Source: Myxococcota bacterium
GTDB taxonomy: Bacteria; Myxococcota_A; UBA9160; PR03
Direction of reading: 5' to 3'
Assembly (NCBI GenBank): GCA_030066475.1
Contig: JASJBO010000181.1
Location: 1-15,601 of the forward strand
Length of the DNA stretch: 15,601 nt
Part shown: positions 6,517-13,584 of the stretch, piece after piece
Numbering within the stretch: position 1 is the stretch's first letter
Layout of the letters: each line of letters begins with the position of its first letter
Notes under the pieces: model-generated
What the model was told of the DNA's origin: nothing
What the model saw: the letters and a program-made list of their open reading frames with translations, nothing else
Databases searched by the model: none
Translations under genes and position numbers: made by a program

Positions 6517-7566
6517 GTGGGACGTGCGATCCTCGGCGCCTTCGCCCTGGGAGTGCTGCTCGGCTGCAGCGAGACCGGGCCGGTGCCGGAGGTGGTGCGG
6601 CCCGTGCTGGCCATGCAGGTGTTGCATGCCGGGGCTCTCGACGACCGCTGGTTCCCCGGACGCGCCAAGGCGACCCGCGAGGCCAACGTCGCCTTCGAGG
6701 TCGCCGGCCGGCTCGTCGAGCGCCCCGTCCAGGTGGGTGACCGGGTCGAGGCCGGGCAGCTGCTCGCCAGGCTCGACCCCCGCGACTTCCTGAACTCGCT
6801 GAACCAGGCGCGCGCCGCGCGGACCCGCGCGGCCGCGTTCCGCGACCGCGTCGTGGCGGCGGCGCGCAGCGGGGCCGTCTCCCGCCAGGAGGTCACGGAT
6901 GCCGGGGCGGAGCTCGAGGCGGCCAACGCCGAGGTGGAGATCCGCGCGAAGGCGCTCCAGGACAGCGAGCTGTTCGCACCCTTCGCGGGCACCGTGTCGG
7001 CCATCCTGGTCGAGAACTTCGAGAACGTGCGGGCCAAGCAGGTGATCATGCGGGTGCTCGACACCTCGAAGATCGAGATGGTGGTCGACATCCCGGAGGG
7101 GCTGATCTCGACCGTGCCCTTCGTGAAGGAGATCGTCGTCCGCTTCGATGCCTTCCCCGGCCGGACCTTCGCCGCCCACATCATCGAGGCCAGCAACGAG
7201 GCCAGCGAGGCCACGCGGACCTACCCCGTCAACCTGCTGATGGAGCAGGCCGACGACGTGAAGATCCTGCCGGGCATGGCGGGCGAGGCGTCGGGGCGCC
7301 TGGAGCTGCCGGGAGAGGAAGCGAACGAGGGCCACGAGGTGCGGCACTCGGCCCTCGCGACCGACGACAACGACCGCAGCTACGTCTGGGTCATCGATCC
7401 CTCGACGGAAACGGTGAGCCGCCGCGACGTCGAGGTGGGTCGGTCCACGAGTCGCGGAGTCATCGTGCGCGGGCTCGCGCGCGGCGAGTGGGTCGCGATC
7501 GCCGGCAAGAAGTCCCTGAGCGAGGGACTCAAGGTGCGCCTCGTCGAGGCGGGGCGGCGCGGCTGA
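6517..7566 (+). CDS. RND efflux membrane-fusion protein, lipoprotein (HlyD/AcrA family)
   Basis: Periplasmic adaptor linking the RND permease encoded next to an outer-membrane channel. The 349-residue product opens with a lipoprotein signal (MGRAILGAFALGVLLGC; lipobox LLGC, lipidated C17). It then shows the split biotinyl-lipoyl domain: first half about 55-85 (VAFEVAGRLVE...VGDRVEAGQLLARLD) and second half about 148-185 (LFAPFAGTVSAILVENFENV). The halves flank a short alpha-hairpin (about 88-145). The beta-barrel and membrane-proximal domains follow (about 185-349). Start is GTG with GGGGAG just upstream, 9 nt after the sigma-factor stop. The stop overlaps the permease start (TGATG), so adaptor and pump are translationally coupled. 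No TolC-type channel gene is in the window, so the pump probably uses one encoded elsewhere. Substrate cannot be told from sequence. Confidence 0.92.
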   Translation: MGRAILGAFALGVLLGCSETGPVPEVVRPVLAMQVLHAGALDDRWFPGRAKATREANVAFEVAGRLVERPVQVGDRVEAGQLLARLDPRDFLNSLNQARAARTRAAAFRDRVVAAARSGAVSRQEVTDAGAELEAANAEVEIRAKALQDSELFAPFAGTVSAILVENFENVRAKQVIMRVLDTSKIEMVVDIPEGLISTVPFVKEIVVRFDAFPGRTFAAHIIEASNEASEATRTYPVNLLMEQADDVKILPGMAGEASGRLELPGEEANEGHEVRHSALATDDNDRSYVWVIDPSTETVSRRDVEVGRSTSRGVIVRGLARGEWVAIAGKKSLSEGLKVRLVEAGRRG

Positions 7567-10500
7567 TGGGCCTCACGGCGTTCTTCACCGAACGCCGCAC
7601 CTTCGCCTACTACCTGGTGGGCCTGCTGCTGATCGGGGGAACCCTCTCCTTCCTCTCGTTGGGGCAGCTCGAGGACCCCGTCTTCACCGTCAAGAAGGCC
7701 CTGGTCGTCACCGACTACCCCGGCGCCGACCCCCGCGAGGTGGAGCTCGAGGTCACGGACCGGATCGAGAAGGCCATCCAGGAGATGGTCCAGCTCGACA
7801 GCACCTACTCGTGGTCGCGGGCGGGTCGCTCCATCATCAAGGTGGAGATCCGCGAGGAGTACTGGGCCGAGCGCCTGCCCCAGATCTGGGACGAGCTGCG
7901 CAAGAAGATCCGGGACGCCACCGCAGCATTCCCCCCGGGCGCGGGCGAACCGCGCGTCGTCGACGACTTCAGCTTCGTCTACGGCTTCGTGCTCGCCATC
8001 ACGGGCGAAGAGTTCAGCTACGGCCAGCTCGAGGACTACGCGGACGACATCAAGAAGGAGCTGTCCCTCGTGCCGGGAGTGGCACGGGTCGAGCTCTGGG
8101 GCGTGCAACAGAAGGTCGTCTACCTGGACGTGGAGGAGACCCAGCTGGCCGAGCTGGGCGTCACGGCCGAGAACATCGCCGAGACCCTGCGCATCCAGAA
8201 CGAGGTGGTGGACGGCGGCGCGGTCGACGTCGTCGACCGGCGCCTGCGCGTGGCGCCGACCGGCGAGTTCTCGCGCCCCGAGGAGATCGGGGAGCTCGCC
8301 ATCAATCCGAACGCCGCGGAGCTGCTGCTCGCCCCCGGCCGCCCGGGCTCGTTCAGCGCCGCCCAGATCCCGCTGCTCGGCCCCGAGTACCGCGGTGCCC
8401 GGGGCGGCACCTTCGATTCGGAGAAGGCGGCGACCGAGGCCACGCAGATCATTCGCATCCGCGACCTCGCCCAGGTGCGGCCGGGCTATCTCGAGCCGCC
8501 CGACTGGCTCATGCGCCATGACGGCGAGCCGGCCCTGGCCATCCAGATCGCGGGCCTGGAGACCGAGAACATCGTGGACACCGGGGCGGCGCTCGATGCC
8601 CGCATCGCGCAGCTGTTGTCCGAGCTTCCGCACGGCATCGATCTCCACAAGATCGCCTGGCAGTCCGACCTGGTCTCCCAGGCCGTGGACGGCTTCATGG
8701 TGAGCCTGGTCCAGGCGATCGCGATCGTGCTGGTCGTGCTGATCGTCCCGAGCGGACTGCGCATGGGCTTCGTCATCGGCGCGATGCTGGTGCTCATCAT
8801 CCAGGGGACCTTCCTCGGCATGTCGCTGCTGGACATCCCGCTCCAGCGGATGTCGCTCGGCGCCCTGATCATCGCCCTGGGCATGATGGTGGACAACTCG
8901 TGCTTCGTCGCCGACGACATGGCCGTGCGCTTCCGGCGCGGAGAGGACCGGTCGGAGGCTGCCGCGGCGGCGGGGAACCGCCGCGCCTGGCCGCTGCTGG
9001 GCGCCACGATCATCGCGGTGATGGCCTTCTATCCGATCTTCGCCTCGCCGGCCGATGCCGGTGAGTACTGCCGAACGCTCTTCTCGGTGGTCGCGGCCGC
9101 CCTGCTGTTCAGCTGGTTCGTGTCGATGACGCTCACGCCGGTCCTCTGTGTCGACCTGCTCCCGCAGACGCAGGGCGACGGCAGTGGAGCCGGCACGGAC
9201 CCCTTCGACGGCCCCTTCTTCCGCCGTCTGCGCGCGCTGGTGGACGCGTCGATTCGAAGGCGCTGGGTCACGCTGGGCGTCCTCGGCGGGCTGCTCGTCG
9301 TGGCGCTGGCCTGCGCCGGAAACGTGCGACAGATGTTCTTCCCCGATGCCACGCGCAACCAGCTCATGATCGACTACTGGGCACCGGAAGGCAGCCGCAT
9401 CCAGGACGTCGCAGCGGGCCTGCGTCCGATCGAGCAGAAGCTGACGGCCGACCCCCGGGTCGCGAGCGTCTCGAGCTTCGTCGGCGCGGGCCCTCCCCGC
9501 TTCTACCTGCCGGTGGATCCGGAGACCTCCAACGAAAGCTACGCACAGCTGATCGTCAACACGCACTCCTACGAGGAGGTCGCCCCCCTCGCGGCGGAGA
9601 TCGAGCCCTGGCTGCGGGAGAAAGTGCCGGTGCTCACCCGGGTCCGTCTCTACGGCGTGGGGCCGTCCGATACCTGGAAGTTCGAGGCCCGCATCAGCGG
9701 TCCGGCCGAGGCGGAGCTCGCCACGCTGCGCGCGCTGGGCGAGCGGGTGATGGCGATCCTGCGGGCCAGTCCCCTGGCCCGCGAGATCCGCACCGAGATG
9801 CGCAATCCCGTGCGCAAGTTCGTGCCCGCCTACGACCAGGAGCGCGGTCGCTGGGCGGGCGTCACGCGGCAGGACGTCGCCAACGCGACCCGGCGCGCCT
9901 ACGACGGCATCCCGGTCGGCCTCTACCGCGAGGGGGACGACTTCCTGCCCATCGTGCTGCGAAACGTGGAGACGGAGCGGAGTCGGGTCGGCGGCAGCTT
10001 CGACTCGCTCCAGGTCGTCGCGCAGGCCGCGACCCAGACGATCCCGCTCGGCCAGGTCACGACGGGCGTGTCCACCGACTGGGAGGACCCGATCGTCCAC
10101 CGCTGGCAGCGCCGACGGGCGATCACGGTGCAGGCGTCGCCGATTGCGGGCGAGACCTTCCCCTCGCTCTTCGCCGACGTCATCGACGAGATCGAGGCCA
10201 TCGAGCTGCCGCCCGGCTACGAGATCTTCTGGGACGGCGAGCTCGACAGCACCGTCGACGCGCAGCGCTCACTGCTCCCGGGCGTGCTCCCGACGGCCGT
10301 CTTGATGGTCACGATCATCATGCTGCTCTACAACTCGTTCCGCATCCTCGCGTGCATCCTCCTCACCATTCCCTTCGCGGCGATCGGGATCGTCTTTGGC
10401 CTCTGGGGCCTCGACTCGCCGATGGGCTTCGTCGCGATCCTGGGCATCCTGAGCCTGACGGGAATGATGATCAAGAACATGATCGTGCTGACGGACGCGA

Positions 10501-10748
10501 TCCGGGACGGCGAGGCGGCCGGCCTCCACCCCTTCGACGCCTGCGTCCAGGCGGCCGTGAGCCAGGCGCGGCCGATCCTGCTGGCCGCCGGCACCACGGT
10601 GTTGGGCGTCGTCCCGCTGCTGCCGGATCCGTTCTGGAACGCCATGGCGGCCGCGATCATGGCGGGGCTGACCGTCGGGGGCACGCTCACCATCGTGCTC
10701 TACCCGACGCTCTACGCCATGCTGCACGGGATTCGACCTCCGGCTTGA
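7566..10748 (+). CDS. RND-family efflux permease (AcrB-like, HAE-1 type)
   Basis: Inner-membrane, proton-driven pump expected to act as a trimer with the preceding adaptor, exporting drugs, lipids or other hydrophobic compounds. At 1060 residues it matches AcrB-type pumps (about 1050). It has TM1 at about 13-32, a large first periplasmic loop to about 377, a TM2-TM6 block from about 378, a second loop (about 610-890), and a closing TM8-TM12 block. The proton relay is visible: GMMVDN with D443 and N444 in TM4, and K970 in GMMIKN in TM10. AcrB has two Asp in TM4; the Asp-Asn pair is common in related RND pumps and need not impair it. The ATG at 7566 overlaps the adaptor stop by one base; upstream in-frame codons only read the adaptor gene out of frame. 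The stop TGA (10746-10748) lies inside the first repeat of the downstream array. Confidence 0.94.
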   Translation: MGLTAFFTERRTFAYYLVGLLLIGGTLSFLSLGQLEDPVFTVKKALVVTDYPGADPREVELEVTDRIEKAIQEMVQLDSTYSWSRAGRSIIKVEIREEYWAERLPQIWDELRKKIRDATAAFPPGAGEPRVVDDFSFVYGFVLAITGEEFSYGQLEDYADDIKKELSLVPGVARVELWGVQQKVVYLDVEETQLAELGVTAENIAETLRIQNEVVDGGAVDVVDRRLRVAPTGEFSRPEEIGELAINPNAAELLLAPGRPGSFSAAQIPLLGPEYRGARGGTFDSEKAATEATQIIRIRDLAQVRPGYLEPPDWLMRHDGEPALAIQIAGLETENIVDTGAALDARIAQLLSELPHGIDLHKIAWQSDLVSQAVDGFMVSLVQAIAIVLVVLIVPSGLRMGFVIGAMLVLIIQGTFLGMSLLDIPLQRMSLGALIIALGMMVDNSCFVADDMAVRFRRGEDRSEAAAAAGNRRAWPLLGATIIAVMAFYPIFASPADAGEYCRTLFSVVAAALLFSWFVSMTLTPVLCVDLLPQTQGDGSGAGTDPFDGPFFRRLRALVDASIRRRWVTLGVLGGLLVVALACAGNVRQMFFPDATRNQLMIDYWAPEGSRIQDVAAGLRPIEQKLTADPRVASVSSFVGAGPPRFYLPVDPETSNESYAQLIVNTHSYEEVAPLAAEIEPWLREKVPVLTRVRLYGVGPSDTWKFEARISGPAEAELATLRALGERVMAILRASPLAREIRTEMRNPVRKFVPAYDQERGRWAGVTRQDVANATRRAYDGIPVGLYREGDDFLPIVLRNVETERSRVGGSFDSLQVVAQAATQTIPLGQVTTGVSTDWEDPIVHRWQRRRAITVQASPIAGETFPSLFADVIDEIEAIELPPGYEIFWDGELDSTVDAQRSLLPGVLPTAVLMVTIIMLLYNSFRILACILLTIPFAAIGIVFGLWGLDSPMGFVAILGILSLTGMMIKNMIVLTDAIRDGEAAGLHPFDACVQAAVSQARPILLAAGTTVLGVVPLLPDPFWNAMAAAIMAGLTVGGTLTIVLYPTLYAMLHGIRPPA

Positions 10749-10843
10749 TGGACTCCGCTCGCCTGCGGCTCGCTGCGCACTTCGGCTTCGCCTTCGCTTG
10801 CGGCTTCCCCCTACGGGCCGGCTCGGTGCTGAGGCGAACGCGT
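10744..10843. repeat. Array unit 1
   Basis: It starts within the RND permease: CTTGATG contains that gene's TGA stop. Hairpin patch A is GCC-TGC-GGC (10761-10769), patch B is GGC-TTC-GCC (10784-10792), and the core is 10796-10825. Confidence 0.8.
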
Positions 10844-10943
10844 CTTGGTGGACTCCGCTCGGCTTCGCCTCGCTGCGCGCTCCGGCTTCGCCTTCGCTTG
10901 CGGCTTCCCCCTACGGGCCGGCTCGGTGCTGGCGCGAACACGT
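10844..10943. repeat. Array unit 2
   Basis: Same length as unit 1. Patch A is changed to GGC-TTC-GCC (10861-10869), which keeps the stem with a swapped base pair. Patch B is GGC-TTC-GCC (10884-10892). The core at 10896-10925 is identical. Confidence 0.85.
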
Positions 10944-11050
10944 CTTGGTGGACTCCGCTCGCCTGCGGCTCGCTGCGCGCTCCGGCGGGGGGACCCGCCT
11001 TCGCTTGCGGCTTCCCCCTACGGGCCGGCTCGATGGGGGGGCGAACGCGT
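10944..11050. repeat. Array unit 3
   Basis: Patch A is as in unit 1 (10961-10969). Patch B is enlarged to GGCGGG-GGGA-CCCGCC (10984-10999), which accounts for the 7 extra bases. The core at 11003-11032 is identical; the tail differs (CTCGATGGGGGGGCG). Confidence 0.85.
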
Positions 11051-11160
11051 CTTGATGAACTCCGCGCGGCCTGCGGCCGCGCTGCGCGCTCCGCCGCTGC
11101 GCGGCTGCGCTTGCGGCTTCCCCCTACGGGCCGGCTCGTTGCTGGAGAGAAGACGGCTCT
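11051..11160. repeat. Array unit 4, overlapping the 3' end of the minus-strand gene
   Basis: The most diverged unit. Patch A is an 8-bp stem (GCGCGGCC/GGCCGCGC, 11064-11071 and 11075-11082, loop TGC). Patch B is GCCGC-TGC-GCGGC (11093-11105). The core at 11109-11138 is identical and supplies the stop codon of the gene ending at 11124. The tail is recognisable only to about 11160. Confidence 0.75.
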
Positions 11161-11540
11161 TCGCTGCGGGCCCCTTCGTTGCCGGTGCGGAGGGCGTCGC
11201 GGTAGGCGGCGTCGACGAGGGCGTGGAGGCGGTGGGTGCGGACGCGGACGGTGCGCCAGCGGCTCGACTCGAGCCAGCGCAGCCAGGCGGCGCGGCGCGG
11301 GCGCGGCAGCCAGGAGAAGCCGTGCTGCGAGCGCAACAGCAGACGCGGCAGCCACTCGATCCACAGCAGGTCGGCGGCGATGCGCCGCGCCTCGTCGGGT
11401 GCGTGCAGGTGGCGGGGCAGGTACGGCAGCAGGTCGACGTCGCCGCCGCCGGGCGCAGCGCCGGGACCCGGCGGGAGCCAGGCGTCGGCCACGTTGTAGA
11501 ACACGCGCGCGGCGCGCGGGGGCAGCGGGCTCTCGGTCAT
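11124..11540 (-). CDS. Small protein resembling gluconate 2-dehydrogenase subunit 3-type domain; 3' end made of repeat
   Basis: 138 residues. The ATG at 11540 overlaps the amidohydrolase stop (ATGA), so translation is probably coupled, and the frame has codon use like its neighbours up to about residue 120. The pattern RAARVFYNVADAWLPP near the N-terminus, plus the Trp/Arg-rich stretch with SRWRTVRVRTHRLHALVDAAYRD, recalls the small subunit-3 domain found beside or fused to GMC-type FAD oxidoreductases. This is a weak, memory-based resemblance with no catalytic motif to confirm it. No signal peptide or clear membrane helix is evident. The last residues (about SEEPSSLQQRAGP) and the TAG stop are read from repeat unit 4, so the original C-terminus, or a following oxidoreductase domain, may have been lost. 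It may be a shortened but still translated gene. Confidence 0.6.
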   Translation of the reverse strand: MTESPLPPRAARVFYNVADAWLPPGPGAAPGGGDVDLLPYLPRHLHAPDEARRIAADLLWIEWLPRLLLRSQHGFSWLPRPRRAAWLRWLESSRWRTVRVRTHRLHALVDAAYRDALRTGNEGARSEEPSSLQQRAGP

Positions 11541-12745
11541 GCGAGGGCGGCGCCCTCGCGCTCGAGCCAGCGCAGCGCCAGCGCGGCGTGCAGGGCGATG
11601 CCGTCGGCCATGGCGTCCTCGTCGAGCACCATGCGGCTCGAGTGGATCGGCTCCGCCGCGCCCCCGCCCGGCCGCACGCCCAGGAAGACGAAGGCGCCCG
11701 GGACGCGCTGGAGGATGTAGGAGAAGTCCTCGGTGCCCATGATCGGCGCCCGCATCGACCGCACCGCCTCGTCGCCCAGCAGCTCGCCGGCCACTGCGGC
11801 GGTGAAGCCGGCGAACTCCTCGTGGTTCACCGTCACGGGATAGCCGGGCACGATGTGCGCCTCGGCCGTCAGGCCGTGTGCGGCGGCGATCCCCGCCACC
11901 ACCTGGCGCAGGCCGTCGTGGACGGCGCTGCGCGAACGCTCGGACACGGAGCGAATCGTCCCCAGCAGGTGCGCGGAGGGCGGGATCACGTTGTGGGTCG
12001 AGCCGGCCTGGATGCGCGTCGTCGTGATCACCACCGGATCGAAGGCGTCGATGTTCCGCGTCACCCAGCTCTGGAGCGCCAGCACGATCTCGCACGCGAC
12101 CGGAACCGGATCGGCCGCGTCGTGGGGCATCGACGCGTGCCCGCCGCGGCCGCTGAGGTCCACCGAGAAGACGTCGCCGGCGCCCAGCATCGCGCCGGGG
12201 CGCAGCGCCACGCGGCCGGGGGCAAGGGTCGGGTTCACGTGGATCGCGAAGGCGGCGTCGATCTTCGGGTCCGCCTCGAGCAGCCCCTCCTCGATCAGGA
12301 TGCGGGCGCCGCCGTGGCCCTCCTCGCCGGGCTGGAACAGCAGCTTCACGGTGCCCCGCAGTGCGTCGCGACGCCGCGCCAGCAGCCGGGCGGCGCCCGC
12401 CAGCATGGCGGTGTGCGCGTCGTGGCCGCACGCGTGCATGCGCCCCTCGTGCCGCGACGCGAACGGCAGCCCGGTCTCTTCCTGCATCGGAAGCGCGTCC
12501 ATGTCGGCGCGCAGCAGCAGGGTGGGTCCCGGCGCCGCTCCGCGCAGCGTCGCCACCACCGCGCTGGTGGAGCCGCCGGTCGCGATCTCGAGGTCCAGGT
12601 CGGCGAGGAACTCGAGCACCGCCTTCTGCGTCTCGGGCAGCACCAGCCCGAGCTCGGGCGCCTCGTGCAGGCGGCGGCGCAGCGCGACCGCCGCGCCGAG
12701 CTCGGCGCGCGCCTCGTCGCGCAGCGGGGACAGGTCGGGCGCCAT
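11537..12745 (-). CDS. M20 family amidohydrolase (hippurate/N-acyl-amino-acid hydrolase type)
   Basis: Cytosolic metal-dependent hydrolase that releases amino acids from N-acyl or N-aryl amides (hippuricase, IAA-amino-acid hydrolase and N-acetyl-diaminopimelate deacetylase relatives). The 402-residue product has the family motifs in order: LLRADMDALPMQE (77-89), MHACGHDAHTAML (103-115), FQPGEEGHGGA (137-147), the dimerisation-domain segment SGRGGHASMPH (198-208), and GTEDFSYILQ (337-346). Likely metal ligands are C106, H108, E142, H169 and H368. The ATG at 12745 has GGAGGAG seven bases upstream; the frame remains open to 13108 but that part is antisense to acyP. The stop overlaps the next gene's ATG. 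The true substrate is not deducible. Confidence 0.94.
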   Translation of the reverse strand: MAPDLSPLRDEARAELGAAVALRRRLHEAPELGLVLPETQKAVLEFLADLDLEIATGGSTSAVVATLRGAAPGPTLLLRADMDALPMQEETGLPFASRHEGRMHACGHDAHTAMLAGAARLLARRRDALRGTVKLLFQPGEEGHGGARILIEEGLLEADPKIDAAFAIHVNPTLAPGRVALRPGAMLGAGDVFSVDLSGRGGHASMPHDAADPVPVACEIVLALQSWVTRNIDAFDPVVITTTRIQAGSTHNVIPPSAHLLGTIRSVSERSRSAVHDGLRQVVAGIAAAHGLTAEAHIVPGYPVTVNHEEFAGFTAAVAGELLGDEAVRSMRAPIMGTEDFSYILQRVPGAFVFLGVRPGGGAAEPIHSSRMVLDEDAMADGIALHAALALRWLEREGAALA

Positions 12746-12763
12746 GCGTGCTCCTCCGTCGGC

Positions 12764-12769
12764 AATGTA
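12764..12769 (-). promoter_or_regulatory. -10-like TACATT upstream of the amidohydrolase
   Basis: Minus-strand TACATT lies 18 bases before the ATG at 12745, giving a short leader that contains the GGAGGAG ribosome site. No clear -35 is visible. It is back to back with the acyP -10-like element 15 bases away. Confidence 0.3.
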
Positions 12770-12784
12770 GCAGCGGGCACACGC

Positions 12785-12790
12785 TACCCT
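12785..12790 (+). promoter_or_regulatory. -10-like TACCCT upstream of acyP
   Basis: CGCTACCCT (12782-12790) is followed by GGCTCG, repeating the arrangement before the sigma-factor gene. A start near 12797 would leave a leader of about 15 nt with the GGGAGG ribosome site. There is no obvious -35. Confidence 0.3.
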
Positions 12791-12811
12791 GGCTCGCGGG
12801 AGGCGGCGGCG

Positions 12812-13093
12812 ATGCAGGCGACCGTGCGACGCCGGATCCGGGTGAGTGGCCGCGTCCAGGGCGTCTTCTTCCGCGACTCGACCCAGGCGCGCGCCACGGA
12901 GCTGGGGCTGGCCGGGTGGGTGTGCAACCGGCCCGACGGCAGCGTGGAGGCGGTCTTCGAAGGCCCCGACGCCGCCGTCGAGCGGGCGCTGGCCTTCTGT
13001 CGCGAGGGGCCGCGCGGGGCGCGGGTGGACGCCCTCGACGTGGTCGAAGAGCCACCGGAGGGCCTGGTCGGCTTCGATGTCCGCCGGCGCTGA
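12812..13093 (+). CDS. acyP: Acylphosphatase
   Basis: Small cytosolic enzyme that hydrolyses the carboxyl-phosphate bond of acylphosphates such as acetyl or carbamoyl phosphate. The 93-residue product covers the whole single-domain fold and matches the family length. The phosphate-binding loop GRVQGVFFR (13-21) ends in catalytic R21, and WVCNRPDG (36-43) supplies catalytic N39. The ATG at 12812 is preceded by GGGAGG. The gene is divergent from the amidohydrolase and overlaps the next gene by 17 bases, heading a four-gene plus-strand cluster. Confidence 0.95.
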   Translation: MQATVRRRIRVSGRVQGVFFRDSTQARATELGLAGWVCNRPDGSVEAVFEGPDAAVERALAFCREGPRGARVDALDVVEEPPEGLVGFDVRRR

Positions 13094-13574
13094 GCCCGCC
13101 CTGCGCATCGTCTCCGGCGGTCAGAGCGGCGTCGACCGCGCTGCGCTCGACGTGGCGCTGGCGCGCGCGCTGCCCTGCGGCGGCTGGTGCCCGCGCGGCC
13201 GCCGCGCCGAGGACGGGCCGCTCGACCCGCGCTACCCGCTGCGCGAGACCCCGCAGGCCGACTCCCGCCAGCGCACGTCCTGGAACGTGCGAGACGCCGA
13301 CGCCACGCTGATCCTCGCGCGCGGGGCGCTGCGCGGGGGCACCCTGCTGACGGCCCGGCTGGCGGAGGCGTCGGGCAAGCCGCTCTACCGCGTCGACTTC
13401 GCCGCCTCGCCCGAGCCGGACGCCGCCCGCGCCTGGCTCCGGAGCCACGCGGTGCGGACCCTCAACGTGGCCGGCCCGCGCGAGAGCGAGGCGCCGGGGA
13501 TCCACGCCGAGGCCACCCGCTTCCTCGAGCGGATGCTCGCCGCGCTGGTGTCCGACGCGCCGACGAGTCGGTAA
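13077..13574 (+). CDS. Putative molybdenum-carrier/YpsA-like Rossmann protein
   Basis: 165 residues with the pattern of the 'putative molybdenum carrier' family, related to the YpsA/SLOG nucleotide-binding Rossmann proteins. The pattern is RIVSGGQSGVDRAALDVAL (10-28; Gly-rich binding loop), GGWCPRGRRAEDG (35-47), RTSWNVRDADATLIL (66-80) and RGGTLLTARLAEASGKPL (86-103). Some relatives may bind a molybdenum centre or a nucleotide ligand; the biological role is not established. The ATG at 13077 lies within the end of acyP (17-base overlap), a start that places the conserved loop near the N-terminus as in the family. There is no signal peptide. It is 10 bases upstream of the M50 protease gene. 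Confidence 0.85.
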   Translation: MSAGAEPALRIVSGGQSGVDRAALDVALARALPCGGWCPRGRRAEDGPLDPRYPLRETPQADSRQRTSWNVRDADATLILARGALRGGTLLTARLAEASGKPLYRVDFAASPEPDAARAWLRSHAVRTLNVAGPRESEAPGIHAEATRFLERMLAALVSDAPTSR

Positions 13575-13577
13575 CGT
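13572..13577 (+). promoter_or_regulatory. -10-like TAACGT seven bases before the M50 protease GTG
   Basis: TAACGT fits TAnnnT, and the 7-base gap to GTG at 13585 matches the geometry before the sigma factor. Part of it is the TAA stop of the preceding gene, which weakens the case. The GTG has no Shine-Dalgarno, so either leaderless initiation or coupling to the upstream stop is needed. Confidence 0.25.
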
Positions 13578-13584
13578 CGGCCCC

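Larger units (their letters stand above)
10744..11160. repeat. Four-unit tandem intergenic repeat array between convergent genes
   Basis: Four diverged copies lie head to tail, beginning at CTTG[AG]TG (10744, 10844, 10944, 11051), with unit lengths of 100, 100, 107 and about 110 bases. Each has ACTCCGC near its start, two small hairpin-forming patches, then an identical 30-base core containing CTTCCCCCTACGGGCCGGCT. The cores are at 10796-10825, 10896-10925, 11003-11032 and 11109-11138. After the core comes a looser tail ending GAAC[AG]CGTCTTG; in unit 4 it fades by about 11160. This array fills the only gap of more than 300 bases in the window, and I see no credible gene in it: ORFs through it are low-complexity and exist in several frames. 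It could be a REP/BIME-like family, a terminator or nucleoid-binding cluster, or debris of a mobile element. Confidence 0.9.

Noticed and set aside
4618..7347. 909-codon minus-strand frame
   Set aside because: It is antisense to pepA, the cytochrome, the sigma factor and the adaptor; composition is dominated by Arg, Ala, Val and His with no domain.
7488..7565. 26-codon N-terminal extension of the RND permease
   Set aside because: It lies within the adaptor gene in another frame; the overlapping TGATG start puts the conserved first membrane helix at the N-terminus.
8892..8897. Asp-to-Asn change in the TM4 proton-relay pair (D443 N444) as a sign of a dead pump
   Set aside because: Asp-Asn at this site is common in functional RND relatives, and the TM10 lysine (K970) is kept.
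7380..10100. 906-codon minus-strand frame
   Set aside because: It is antisense to the RND permease; low-complexity Asp/Arg/His-rich translation with no motif.
10796..11138. Four identical 30-base repeats at 100-107 base intervals as a CRISPR array
   Set aside because: The intervening 70-77 bases are themselves related copies, not unique spacers. No cas genes are present, and the spacing is too long for a CRISPR array.
10687..11720. Proteins encoded by the repeat array (several frames reading repeated FPLRAGS-, PPTGRL- or EPARRGK-like segments)
   Set aside because: Open frames exist on both strands with repetitive translations and no ribosome sites; they are explained by the repeat itself.
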